Origin: Cryptomeria japonica
Lineage: Eukaryota; Streptophyta; Pinopsida; Cupressales; Cupressaceae
Reading direction: 5' to 3'
Length of the DNA: 64,000 nucleotides
Assembly: GCF_030272615.1 (NCBI RefSeq)
Contig: NC_081409.1
Span: 20,586,260 to 20,650,259 of the forward strand
Positions within the stretch are counted from its first letter, which is position 1. Each line of letters opens with the position of its first letter. Positions 10,389-20,760 of this stretch are shown here, piece after piece. The notes below the pieces were generated by a model. The model saw only the letters and a program-made list of their open reading frames with translations. It did not search any database and was not told the origin of the DNA. Position numbers and translations under genes: made by a program.

Positions 10389-11375
10389 AGAAAAATAGGG
10401 CAATGGATGGTCAAGATTGGATAATCTTAACAAGGGTCAGGATTGAAAGTTATCAATCCATGTTTACAATTCTCACCAATGAAATGGTGACAATTGTTAA
10501 CAAGAGGTTGCTTGAAAGGAGATGAAATAAACATTAAATGCTTGAGAAGACATGAAGGTTACCTTAGGAGGTAAGGGTTAAGGTTAGGTTAGGGTTATCG
10601 ATTGGATAAAACTTTTATCCAAGGGATAAACTCTTGTGCAAAGGTTAAAGGGATAACCAAGGCTAAATCCATGAATACTTGATGAGACCCTTGGGTTAGA
10701 TGAGAGTTGAGTTAGAGAGAAAGTCTCTAATCATGCAAGAAGGTCGAGTTTAACCATTAATAGTTATGTAAAAGCCTTTAATGGTTTGGAAGACTTTGAG
10801 GGTTAGCTTGTTGAGGACATAAATCCTTTAATGGTTTTCAAAGACTTTAAGGGTTAACTTGTTGAAGACATAAAGCCTTTAATGGTTTTCAAAGACTTTG
10901 AGGGTTTTGAGAAGTGGCTTCCTTTTGCTTAGGGATGTGACGATATTTAGGAGATAGATTAGGCTAAATTAGAAGTGATTAGAAGAATTTAGAAGGGTTT
11001 TAGGGAGGCAAGTGGGAGATGTAGGATTTTGCAAGTGGATGTAGAGGAATTTAATTAAAATAATTTACTTTATTTCAATCAAATAGATGCAACTTGCATA
11101 AATACAAGTGGGGGATTTAATTAGATTTATTTACTTGCAAGAATCAATTTAATTAAATGTAAATTTAATTAAATTGGGAGAAAGAGGAATTAATTAAATA
11201 AACTGATTTATTTAATTAAAGGCTAGAAAAGGCTTAGGTGAACTTAATTAAATCAATTTAAGTAATTTATTTAATCAAATAACTGAATGTGAATAATTTA
11301 ATTTAAATAGAAGAATGAGGTTCAAATGAATATTAAATATTCACTTAGGAAAGTGGTCATTTTTATACGTCTACA

Positions 11376-11392
11376 TTTTGCCCCTCTTTGAA
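11376..11392 (-). promoter_or_regulatory. Polypurine tract of element A
   Basis: On the minus strand CAAAGAGGGGCAAAA abuts the 3' LTR, which begins TGTAGACG. This is the plus-strand DNA priming site. The same bases sit beside the 3' LTR of element B (47894-47909), although the LTRs themselves differ. Confidence 0.85.
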
Positions 11393-11689
11393 GTGATGTG
11401 TGTGCATATGTTGATTCAAAGAAAATTTGTTGGATATGCTATTAAAATTTGATTGATATGATGTTGTGTGTCGATATGTCGATATGATGCCCACTCGAGA
11501 GATGAATCAAAGATTTTAAAATTTTGGTTGATTTGATGAGCGTTTTTTAATTAATTGCATTTTGAATATTTTGACTGTGTTGAATGCATTTTAATTGGTT
11601 CATCTCCTGAAAATGATGTTGATAAGGTTAAAAGTGAGAAAAATGAGGAAAATACAAGCCCCACTTACCAACCTTGTTGACTTTTACCC

Positions 11690-11698
11690 TATAAAAAG
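11690..11698 (+). promoter_or_regulatory. Putative TATA box of the antisense PMD gene (element A)
   Basis: CTATAAAAAGA lies about 80 bp before the ATG at 11772, on the plus strand and just inside the 3' LTR. Element B has TATAAGATA about 95 bp before the equivalent ATG. Position and spacing match; promoter function is inferred. Confidence 0.5.
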
Positions 11699-11934
11699 AT
11701 AAAAAGAGATTTTATTCTTATCATTTGCACATTTGTCTCCTTGTGATTGTGACACTTGAGCTCTGATAAAAATGTCGATTCCTTATGCTTCGCATCGATT
11801 TGAGCGCGTTCGTCGATACAGGAGGCCCGCCGCATATGGCCCACTTGTAAGTCATCTAAATTTTGCCACGTTTTTAATTGATTTTGCTTTTTTTTAATCA
11901 CGTTTTTCAGTTTTTAGTTGAAATTTTGCCGTTT

Positions 11935-12260
11935 TAGCGCGTAGGGGTATAGTTTTAGCACATACGATAGGAACAATAGTGCGTAGGGTTAACCTTGCTA
12001 GGTTAGCGTTTAAGTTGCATTCTGCAGTGCGTCAGTAGGTTAGGGTAGCGCGTTTAGTAAATTAGCGCATAGGGTAGACAAGTTAGCGCTTAGGGTAAAA
12101 GGATAGTGCTTCGGGTAGATTAGCGCTTTGGGTTAGCAGGGTAGTGCAATGGCAAAACCAGTTAGCGCAAAGAGGGAGTCAGTGTGTAGAGTAAAGTGTT
12201 TAGCATATTGGTGAAGAAAGATAGCGCATAAGTGGCAACTTAGCTTGTAGGAAGTCTGTT
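11935..12260. repeat. Interspersed TTAGCGC/TAGCGC motif field
   Basis: Roughly a dozen TAGCGC or one-base variants occur at irregular 15-35 bp spacing, often followed by -TTAGGGTAG or -ATAGGGTAG. The same motif in inverse orientation (GCGCTAA) fills two fields in the leader of the same element (24545-24900 and 26440-26710). Confidence 0.6.
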
Positions 12261-12589
12261 TTAGCGCGTACGGTCCAAAAATGGGTAAAAAAGACTTGGA
12301 AGAATGCGTCGCGGGGGGTAATAGATGAGGTAGATGGCTTAGGGGTAGATAGGTGCTTGCTGAGTGTTTCAAGATGGGTCACGAGCCAATGTTTTGCCTA
12401 CTGTGATAATGTTTGATTTTTGGAGTCTGTTGAAATTTGCTTTCGATATGGAGTGCCAAGTTGATTGATTGTTTGAATGAGGATCTTGATTTTCTTTTAA
12501 TGTGGATCTTTGATTTTTGCCTTGCGATATGAATTTGATGTCCAAGATGAGTTCCAATTCTTGATTTTCGATATGATTCCTGATGTGAT

Positions 12590-12860
12590 GTTTGCGTTAT
12601 GAATATTTGATTGTCGATATGGATCTTTGATATTGCTTTCAATATGATGCTTGTGTTATGGGTCTTTGATATGATTTCTTGATAGGATGCTTATGTTTAT
12701 GGGTCTTTGATTTTCGATGTGGGTCTTTGATTGTCAATATGGGTTAGATTGTCGATATGAGTCTTTGATTTTCAATATGGGTCGTTGATTTTCGATATGA
12801 TTCTTTGATTGTCGATATGGGTCTTTGATTTTCGATATGATGCTTTCTTGAGATGTTTCA
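12590..12860. repeat. Degenerate tandem repeat GATATGGGTCTTTGATTTTC
   Basis: A 20-24 bp unit, GATATG(A/G)GTCTTTGATT(G/T)TC, is repeated about ten times inside the predicted intron, immediately before the branch point and acceptor region. Confidence 0.65.
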
Positions 12861-14822
12861 TTGTTTCAAGTTGATTTTGTTTTGATTGGATATATCGGAT
12901 AGATGTGGGAATTGATGATGGACATTTGTTGTTTTGTAGGCACAACTTGGTGTACTCCAGTCACAAGAGCGATTTCCGCGATCGTGGTCATTGATTCCGC
13001 GATTGTCACAGGCTGATAGGGATGTGATTGAGAGATGCGGTTTATCGTCCTTACTAGACATGCCTCGGTATATCATTAACCGGGATTTGTTGACAACTTT
13101 GGCAGAGAGGTGGCACAGTGACACGAACACCTTCCATTTGGCTACTGGCAAGATAACAATCACACCTGAGGACTGTTATCGAATTTTGCGGATTCCTATT
13201 GTAGGGGCCTTGTTGCCATATGAGTAGACTAAGGAGCGTGGGATAGAGGCTCTTCGTCGCATCTTCCAGGATGATCAGATCCGTGGAAATGAGATCCCAT
13301 GGCAGGAGTTTGTGGATCTAGATTATGCTCCATTGCCCTCTATACTAGCAGGTTTTATTGGTAGATTTCTATCCTGACTGTAGGTCAAAGGGACTAGCTA
13401 TGGGATGGGGATTGGTTTTGGAGGATATGGTGACACAGGGACACAGGTTTGCATGGGGGTCCTGCATGTTAGCTCACCTTTACAGGGAGCTTCACCAGGT
13501 GGTGTATTTAGGATACAACAGTTTGTCCTTGGGGGTGACATTACTACATGTGTGGGTTGAGGATGGGTTAGAGATGCCCTATGTGTATATGTCAAGATAT
13601 TTGATTGGGCGAATGCCCTTCATCATTGAGCGATTTTTGCATAGTCGTGTGCAGCGACAGTATGGGAGACAACAAGGGATACCATAGGGAGCGTGTTTAT
13701 ATGCTCGTCGGAGACAGGATGTGCCCGAGTGGGGACCCACGATGGATAGTGTAGCAGCGGTAGAGGAGTATATGACACTGGCAGACAAGATCTGCGATTA
13801 CGGAGCTGAGGTTGTTGATGCTGGGATGACAAAGGAGTTCTCTACCTACTTCATGGTACATGCAGTGGCACGGATATCAGATCTAGCAAAGATGTTACCT
13901 ACTTTTGATGATGATGAGGATGAGCAGCTAGAGAGGCGAGGGGGAGTTAGACAGAGAGATGAGGAGGGAGAGGAGGTAGGAGATGGAGGTGGGGATGGTG
14001 GAGGAGGTGGTGGAGTAGGTGATAGAGGAGGTGGGAGAGATAGAGGGAGAGATGTAGGGCGAGGGGGTGATGGTGGGAGAGATAAAGGAGGAGATAGAGG
14101 ATGAAGAGGTGATGGAGGGAGAGGAGGACTTCTCCTTGGTGTTGGTGGTACTGGTAGTGTAGGTGTAGTGTTAGTAGCGGTGGGTGGTATAGAGGATGTT
14201 AGGCAACCCGCCCAGAGGAGGAGATATGATGTTCTACTTCCACCGGCACCGCAGACAGGGACAGGTATGGGTGGGACCACAACACAGGTACTCGTTCAGA
14301 TTAAGGTACCCACCCATCGACAAGACTCACAGATTAGAGCCCTACAGGTCACAGTGCAGGAGTTACATGCACAGATGCTAGCACAACAACGTCAGATTAC
14401 ATAGATTACGACATAGCGGGATACAAAGAGAGAGCGTCAGAGTCGGGCAAAGGAGCTTGCTAAGAGATTGGAGAGAGTGATAGGTAGTGCCTCGATGCGG
14501 GATACACTGAGGGAGATACGATACACATCCAAGGAGGTTGAGTACTACAGGCGTTTATATGAGGAGCTGGTCCCCAGAGAGCACAGAGCTCCTAGCTATG
14601 CAACCAGTCGATTTGCTCGTAGTCAGATGAGGACAAAGAGAAGAGGTGTTACGGGGCCTCCCCGACGTGATCCACCTGATGGAGATCCAGGAGCTGGGAC
14701 ATCTGCTGCAAGGTCGTCAGCCTCAGGAGATAGTCATCCTTGAGAGACTTGTCTCTTTTGTATTTTGATCTTTTGTTGTATTTTGACAGACATGATATCC
14801 CTTGTACATTTCGACCATTTTT

Positions 14823-14825
<3 letters not shown>

Positions 14826-14869
<44 letters not shown>

Positions 14870-14884
14870 GTGTGTGTGTGTGTA
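14826..14884. repeat. Compound microsatellite (TA)n-(TG)n
   Basis: About 20 TA units are followed by about nine GT units. It lies 80 bp after the stop of the PMD gene. Confidence 0.9.
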
Positions 14885-15076
14885 TATTTCTCCGATTCAC
14901 ATGTGATGTGTTATGGATGATGATTTATGATATGAATTGATATGATGTTTCTATGATGATGATGTAATGCTTAGATAATAATGCTCTTGATTTTGATTAT
15001 GATGTGAATGTGATGGTGAAATGAGAATATGATGATGCTTTGTTACCTTGATTTCTTTGATGTATGATATGATAAT

Positions 15077-15190
15077 GATGTGAGATGTATTTTGAAAATG
15101 AGATATATGATAATGATAATGATGTGAGATGTATTTTGAAAATGAGATATATGATAATGATAATGATGTGAGATGTATCTTGAAAATGAT
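15077..15190. repeat. 44-bp tandem repeat, 2.6 copies
   Basis: Units start GATGTGAGATGTATTTTGAA at 15077, 15121 and 15165 (partial). The first two are identical over 44 bp, so the expansion is recent. Confidence 0.85.
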
Positions 15191-16194
15191 ATGCAACTAA
15201 ATGCAAGATTTTAAGATGATATGCAACTAAATGATCACCTTCATTCTGTTGTTGTCATTCTTGTTTCGTCACTTGTTTTTTCTCTGTTTTGGTGTGTCAT
15301 CATTGAGATTTTGATATGTTGGAAGTTTATATAAGCATAATGGTATAATTGAACCATAATGACCTGAGTAACACTTACATAGATTTTGATATGGCAAGAC
15401 GACACAAGCGTCGAGGTATAATTGAACCATGATGACTTGAGTGTTTCTTGCGTAAAACATACAAGAGTTAACCATTTGTATGCGCAAAGTGGAACAATGT
15501 CTTCAATGAAATGTTTCCAATCATGTCTTAAGACAAATTTGCACCATACAAGTGATCGTCTCACTGATAGAAAACCCAAAAAATATCAGAGTCCCCCGTT
15601 GCTTTTTCTAGCTCGATACATCTTCGAGAAACTCTGGAGATCCAATGATTCAAAAATTTAAGATACAAAATAGTCAAAACTTCATGCTAGATGTAAACAA
15701 ATTATAATTCAGAAAATCATCCATCATGTGTGTGTCAAAGTTGTATTTGGATAATGGTCTTGTTTTCTAGCCTGATGAGTAGTTGTTGACAGGATTTCGT
15801 TAGCGTGTTGTGATCCTTGTTGTTCATTGTTTGGAATGGTTAACTTGAGAGGAATGTTGCCCTTAGCTATAGATATCTATCGATGTGGATATACACAATG
15901 ATCACCAAGCCATGGTGGGATATGATGAATTGATCTTCAAATAATCAAGGACAGTGACTACGCTAAGTATGTCCGAGATAATGCTACGTGAATAGTGTTG
16001 GGCGATGGCCATTAGATTTGACTTTGGATGGATGTAAAAGATATGAGTATTGATAGATAGAGGAGTCGTTCGCTCACAAATAGCACCTGTTGCCAGGTTT
16101 TCGCCACTTGTTTTTATTGCACTTTTTGTTTTGTTTTCTATTTTTTTTTGTATTTTTCTGATTTTTTTTTTGTATTTTTCACTTTTTTCGTGCA

Positions 16195-17570
16195 TTAGAT
16201 GACTCAAGTGTAGAATTTCTTCAAATGGATCCTGTTGGTTGGTTCATCAAGCACGTTGCCTTCTGAAGTTGTTAGCTGATAGGAGCCTGATCCATAGGCG
16301 GATATGATGACATAGGGACCCAACCAGTTAGGTTCAAACTTCCCTTTCTTTTCTTGATCTTGTTGATTTTTGGGATTTTCTTTGAGTACAAGATCACCGA
16401 CTTAAAAAACCCTAGGGATGACTCTGTGGTTGTAGCTTCTGCACATGTGCTGTTGGTATGCTTTTAGATGATCATAGACATGTTATCGTTTTTCATCTAG
16501 AAGCTCTAGTTCATGCAATTTGTTTACCCAATATTCCTCATCTGGTATGAGGCTTTTCAAAGATACCCTTAGTGATGGAATTTCTACCTCAAGAGGTATA
16601 ATTGCTTCTGATTCGTATACCAATGAATATGGTGTAACCCTTGTAGGTGTCCGAATGCTAGTCCTGTATGCCTAGAGTGCCAGATTGAGTTGTACATGCC
16701 AATCCTTACCCGCATCATGTACTGTTTTCTTTAGGATTTTCAAGATTGTTTTATTTGATGTCTCTGCTTGACCATTCCCCTATGGGTAGTAAGGTGTAGA
16801 GAAGCGATGTTAGATTTTGAATCGCTCACATAGTTCTCGCACATCTTTATTTTTGAAGGGACGCCCATTGTCTATGATGATGAAACTTGAAATGTTGTAT
16901 CTGTAAATGAGATAATTGAGAATAAATGAGACAATCTATTTTCCAGTTATCGTGGTCATTGGAACTGTTTCAATCCATTTTGTGAAATACTCTGTTGCAG
17001 TGATAATGAACTTGTGTCCATTTGAAGAAGAAGGATGGATTTTCCCTACTAAATCAAGTCCCCACTGACAAAAAGGCCAAGATGTTGTAAATGGATGCAA
17101 CTCTTGTGCTAGTGCATGGATAAGATTTCCATGAATTTGGCACTTAGGACATTTCTTTGCAAGTTGATAAGAGTCTTTCTTCATTGTCGGTCAGTAATAT
17201 CCCATTCTCAGAAGTTTTTTAGTCAGATTCATTACGATCAAGGCAACGAAGAAGAGTACCATCTAGACCTCGACGATAAAGTGTGTCAGCAGTTAAGGTA
17301 TAATGGGCGGCTTGCCAGATAAAGCTGCATTTTTTGTTATGAGATAGGTCGAGTGGTAGGGTATTGGTCTTAAGATATTCATAGATTGTCCCGTATAGTG
17401 GGGACTTTGAACCGGTTAAGGCATAGATGACGTGGGATGCAGAATTGTCATAGGCTGGGGAAAACAATTGTTCTACTAGGAACTCATAACGACTCTGTTG
17501 CTCTGGAATTTGTAGCAGTGAAGCGATAGTGGCCATTGAATTGGCCGTTCTGTTGTCCAAACTTGGTATT
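16195..17570 (-). pseudogene. Integrase of element A (zinc-binding site damaged)
   Basis: This is the DDE integrase that would insert the element's DNA. The zinc-binding Cys pair is visible (KKCPKCQIHG, about 17130-17160), followed by PFCQWGLDLVGKIHP with the first Asp and FTKWIE. Next come IIDNGRPFKNKDV with the second Asp (about 16850-16880) and FSTPYYP-GNGQAE with the Glu (about 16790). The C-terminal VGDLVLKENPKNQQD and PNWLGPYV segments end near 16200. Compared with element B, about 65-70 bp are missing near 17215, where B encodes HEGICGPH, so the His pair of the HHCC finger is lost. Several TAG stops occur at expected Gln codons (for example YYP-stop-GNGQ). Clearly non-functional. Confidence 0.85.
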
Positions 17571-17960
17571 TTCTCGAAGGTGATGTGTATAAGTACTGTT
17601 TGAAGTCATCCACCATTCTCTTATAGGGCATTAGTTTATCATCATTTGTCTAATATTCATCATTAATTTGATTGATGACTAATTGAGAATCCTCATAGAC
17701 TCTCAATTCCATGATTCTTCATTCCACTGCCATTTTGATTCCTGTGACCAGAGCTTCATACTTAACAATGTTATTGGGGCATGGAAACATTAGTCTATAA
17801 GATCTTGGAATTGTGTGCCCTTCTGGAGTAATGAACAAGATGCCGACACCCGATCCATGTTGGGTGTAGGAACCGTCAAAGTACAGGGTCCATTGCTTGG
17901 GTGTGACAGTAAGGACATCCATGTCTGAAAATTCTACCTGCATTGGTTGTTTATCTAGTA
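17571..17960 (-). pseudogene. Second, archaeal-like RNase H domain of element A
   Basis: Motifs in order are LYFDGSYTQHGSGVGI (catalytic Asp, about 17850-17895), VKYEALVTG with the Glu (about 17740) and EDSQLVINQ with the second Asp (about 17690, where relatives have GDSQLV). A second RNase H of this kind after the usual one is characteristic of plant Tat elements and probably helps remove RNA during reverse transcription. The C-terminal part continues in another frame with a stop (EY-stop-TNDD). Confidence 0.8.
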
Positions 17961-19431
17961 ATGGTGCTTCAGCTAGTTGATCTACAATTAACTGTCTTTT
18001 GATAGCCCGACGCTTTGTGTAGTGGATATCAAACTCACTGAGAATCATGACCCATTTAGCCAGTCGGCCTATAAGAGATACTTTGTTGAGTAAATACTTG
18101 AGAGGATCAATTTTTGCTACTAGCTTGATTGTGTGAGCTAGCATGTAATCGCGAAATTTTTGAGAGGCGAATACCACAGCTAAACAAGCCTTTTCAATGA
18201 ATGTATAATTTAGCTCATATCCATTTAATGTCCTACTGATGTAATATATAGCTCATTCCTTGCCCTCATGATCTTCTTGTGCTAACAATGCTCCAATGAT
18301 ACTTCTGTTGTTGATATGTAGAGAATGAGTGACTTCTCTGCTATTGGTGGTACCGAAACTGGTGGATTCATTAGATATTGCTTGAGTTGATAGAATGATT
18401 CTGCACACTTAGCTTCCCACTTGAAAGGTATGTTTTTGTGTAGCAGATGATTGAATGGTAGACTTTTATCTGCTAGTTGGGCTATGAATCGCATGATAGA
18501 CTATAGTCGTCCTTATAGAGATCTGAGTTGACTAATGTTCCTGGGAGGTGGCATCTCGATGATGGCCTGTACCTTCACTGGATCTACTTCAATGCCTTTT
18601 GCAAACACAATGTAGCCTAATAGTTTACTTGATGTGACCCCGAAGACACACTTCTTAGGGTTTAGCCCGACTTGAAATTGTTCCAATCTTTGAATTTTTT
18701 TTTATCTAATATGCTCAGATGTTCTGCTCGGTGAATGACTTAGCTAGTAAATCATCCACATAGTCCTCCATGAAGGTATGCATCATATCATGAAAGATTA
18801 TCGTCATCACTCTTTGATAAGTTGCCCCAACATTCTTTAAGCCAAAAGGTATGACGTTCCAACAATATGTTCCCCAAGGATAGGTGAACGCAGTTTTATC
18901 TTGATCCTCTGGAGCTATCTTGATTTGATTATAGCCAGAGAAACCGTCCATTAATGATAGCATTGTATGGCCCATTGTTAGGTCCACAATTATGTCGATG
19001 TTGGGCAAAGGAAAGTCATCCTTTGGATAGGCTTTGTTGACATCTCTAAAATCTGTGCATATTCTGATGCTTCCGTCCGGTTTTGAAACTGGTACAATGT
19101 TTGAAATCAATACAGCATAGTCTATAGGTTGAATGAATCCGACGTCTAATAACTTCTTTAGTTCAACTTTGACCATTAATGCCACATGCAGATTCATCTT
19201 TCTCAACTTCTGTTTGACTGGCTTAGCTCTGGGAGCAATAGATAAATGATGCATGATCAGGTTTGAATTTATTCCGGGCATATTAGCATAGGACCAAGCA
19301 AAATTGATTTGCTTTTCTTTGAAGAATCTGATAAACTCTGGTTGTTGTTCTTCTGTCAGTGATTTTGCTGGGTGTATGTTTTTAGCTGCTGCTTCTGTAC
19401 CTATGTTTATTGATTGAGTTGGCTCAATCAA
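17961..19431 (-). pseudogene. Reverse transcriptase and first RNase H of element A
   Basis: The protein copies element RNA into DNA. From the N-terminal side it shows INFAWSYANMPGI and LDVGFIQPIDYAVLISNIV. SIRICTDFRDVNKAYPKDDF follows with the first Asp, then SLMDGFSGYNQIKIA and FGLKNVGATYQR. The catalytic box YVDD is intact at 18751-18762. The thumb and first RNase H are in a second frame (MRFIAQLADKSLPFNHLLHK at 18494, later LAVVFASQKFRDYMLAH). The tether reads LIGRLAKWVMILSEFDI at about 18020-18070. Frame changes occur near 18700 and 18280-18180. Confidence 0.88.
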
Positions 19432-20463
19432 TATGGGTGACCGCTCTTGATAGTGTTCAAGAAGAGTGTCAAGTCTCCCATCCTTAAGTGCGTTAAAAAG
19501 GTTTTCACCCTTAGATGCGTCCTTTATTTTGACTTTTTTGTGATCTAGTGCTGCCCTTGACTGGTTTTCAACATTAGATCCTTTGTTTCTTTCATTTTTG
19601 TGATTGAGAGACTTGGCACGCCCCCTATTGCAGATATCGTTATTTTGTTCGCTGGTAGAGCATGAAACTGGGTTGATTGTACATAGATACTAGACAATGG
19701 ATTCATCATCTGGGAAAATGGGTTTATCAGGGTGTTCAGGTTCTTCCTAGTCTATGAGATCAGGAAATACAAGTGGTAGAGAGTCATTTGGGGGGTCGAG
19801 ATCGGCTGCGGTAAGTGTTATGATAGAGGTATCGTTAAAGTTGTCTGGGATGTTGGTTAGGTTAATGATATTGTCAAGGTCTTTGATGGTATCATCTTCG
19901 GTGTAGACTTGTTCGTAGTGTTGCTGCTCGTTTTCCTTAGCCTCGTAGATATGTCGTGGTCTGAATTCAAGTAATAGAGACTCTGTGCCTTGTCCCTCCT
20001 AAGAAAGGGGTGTGTGTGAATGGATAGTACCTTCCTAGACATCCTTGGTAATATTTGAACTACCCCATTCATAGTCATTAGAATCAGTTTCAGAAGTACT
20101 GTCCCAGAGTCTTTCAGTGTTGTTGACAGGTATGTTGTAGGGTGAGAAAAGATCTCTGATAATTGATACCAGTCTTGTAGTTTTTCTGATTTAGAATCAG
20201 AGCCTGCTTGTACCCTTTGCATTTGTTCATACACTGTTTCTCCTTGGGGAGCAATGATTTCTTCGGGTGCTGACTCTTCCCTGTTTTGGATAGGTTCTTG
20301 TACATGATGTACTTTTCTATAAGAGGCTTCTTCCCTTTAAATGGTCAGTTCCTCTTATCGTTTATCTTTTTCCTGGTGTTCCCGCTCTTTCCTTGTTGTT
20401 TCTTCTTCTTGGTGTAGTGCCTCTTGCCACGAGTTCTCGTTTCTATTTCTTCTTTGCTTTCCA
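19432..20463 (-). pseudogene. Linker region between G-patch-like segment and RT of element A
   Basis: Two or three broken frames are seen (for example 19857-20234 and 20114-20305), rich in Ser, Thr, Lys and Asp. They correspond in position to the acidic linker of element B (56000-56800), but little similarity is left. No catalytic motif. Confidence 0.4.
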
Positions 20464-20760
20464 CTAAGGTTTCTGATACTTATTTTGTTTGTGCCTAGGT
20501 GGTATGTTGTGTCCATATCCTAGTCTTGTTTTGTCTCGTGAAAATTGTGAAGGAGGTTCTAGCGGTTCTGTAATGCCTTCTTGACGCTTTCCTATAGGTC
20601 CTTTGCCGTTGTATCCCATCCGTTGCATGATCAGGAATCCTTTTCCATATTGTTGTGTTGGTATGGCCACCTCCAGAGTAGCAGCTCTGACTTCTTCTTC
20701 ATCCTTGTATAGCCAACTAAAGATGTCTTTCTCTTCTGATTCATTTGCTAGTGTGCCCAA
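20464..20760 (-). pseudogene. G-patch-like segment after the protease of element A
   Basis: QYGKGFLIMQRMGYNGKGPIG and a later LGYGHN fit the glycine pattern of G-patch domains (G-x-G-x2-L-x2-MG-[YW]-x-G-x-G-[LI]-G). Element B keeps the same block (YGKGFKILQKLGYDGKSPLG). G-patch domains bind RNA or helicases and also follow the protease in betaretroviruses. It lies in a different frame from the upstream protease because of decay. Confidence 0.6.

Larger units (their letters stand above)
9853..11375 (-). repeat. Element A 3' LTR (left)
   Basis: Begins TGTGTGCAGG and ends TATACGTCTACA on the plus strand. It is 1523 bp against 1439 bp for the right LTR. The difference comes largely from two tandem duplications: a 31-bp unit at about 10175-10233 and an about 52-bp unit at about 10801-10903. 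Confidence 0.92.
11847..12939 (+). other. Predicted intron of the antisense PMD gene (element A)
   Basis: The donor is CTT|GTAAGT and the acceptor is TTGTTTTGTAG|GC behind a T-rich tract. Joining keeps the frame open (CTT GCA CAA CTT ...), and the flanking peptides align with those of element B. The intron holds two low-complexity repeat fields: TTAGCGC-type repeats (about 11935-12260) and GATATG-GGTCTTTGATT repeats (about 12590-12860). RNA evidence is needed to prove splicing. Confidence 0.65.
11772..14743 (+). pseudogene. Antisense plant-mobile-domain (PMD) gene of element A, two exons, decayed
   Basis: Exon 1 is 11772-11846 (25 codons, containing HRFERVRRYRRP) and ends at a GTAAGT donor. 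The intron is 11847-12939. Exon 2 starts at 12940 in phase 0 and runs to TGA 14741-14743. The PMD core lies at about 13080-13222: LAERWH, TFHLATGKITITPEDCYRI, then LRIPIVGALLPY, matching the family pattern L-x-ERW-x4-TFHL-x2-GE-x-T-x-TL-x-D-V. PMD proteins (Arabidopsis MAIN and MAIL1) act in the nucleus in transposon silencing. Downstream are an acidic patch, a Gly/Arg/Asp-rich stretch (about 13960-14100), a helical segment and a tail ending GDPGAGTSAA. Damage: stops at 13225, 13685, 14102 and 14402 and a frameshift near 13355. It is convergent with integrase, 1.4 kb apart. The family assignment is firm; the role in the element is unknown. Confidence 0.8.
14744..16194. other. Spacer between the antisense PMD gene and integrase (element A)
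   Basis: Non-coding as far as I can see. It holds a TA/GT microsatellite (14826-14884), a 44-bp tandem repeat (15077-15190) and an imperfect repeat of GTATAATTGAACCATAATGA (15341 and 15415). A T-rich stretch at 16095-16185 leads into the integrase end. A minus-strand stretch with GENLAT near 16085-16110 resembles one in B (GENLAN), so the pol C-terminus may extend into it. Confidence 0.5.

Noticed and set aside
13846..14280. 144-codon minus-strand Pro/Ser-rich frame
   Set aside because: Antisense shadow of the Gly/Arg/Asp-rich part of the PMD exon; composition explains the open frame.
15241..15579. Minus-strand 112-codon frame between PMD gene and integrase of A
   Set aside because: Built from an imperfect repeat (GTATAATTGAACCAT...); no equivalent in element B.
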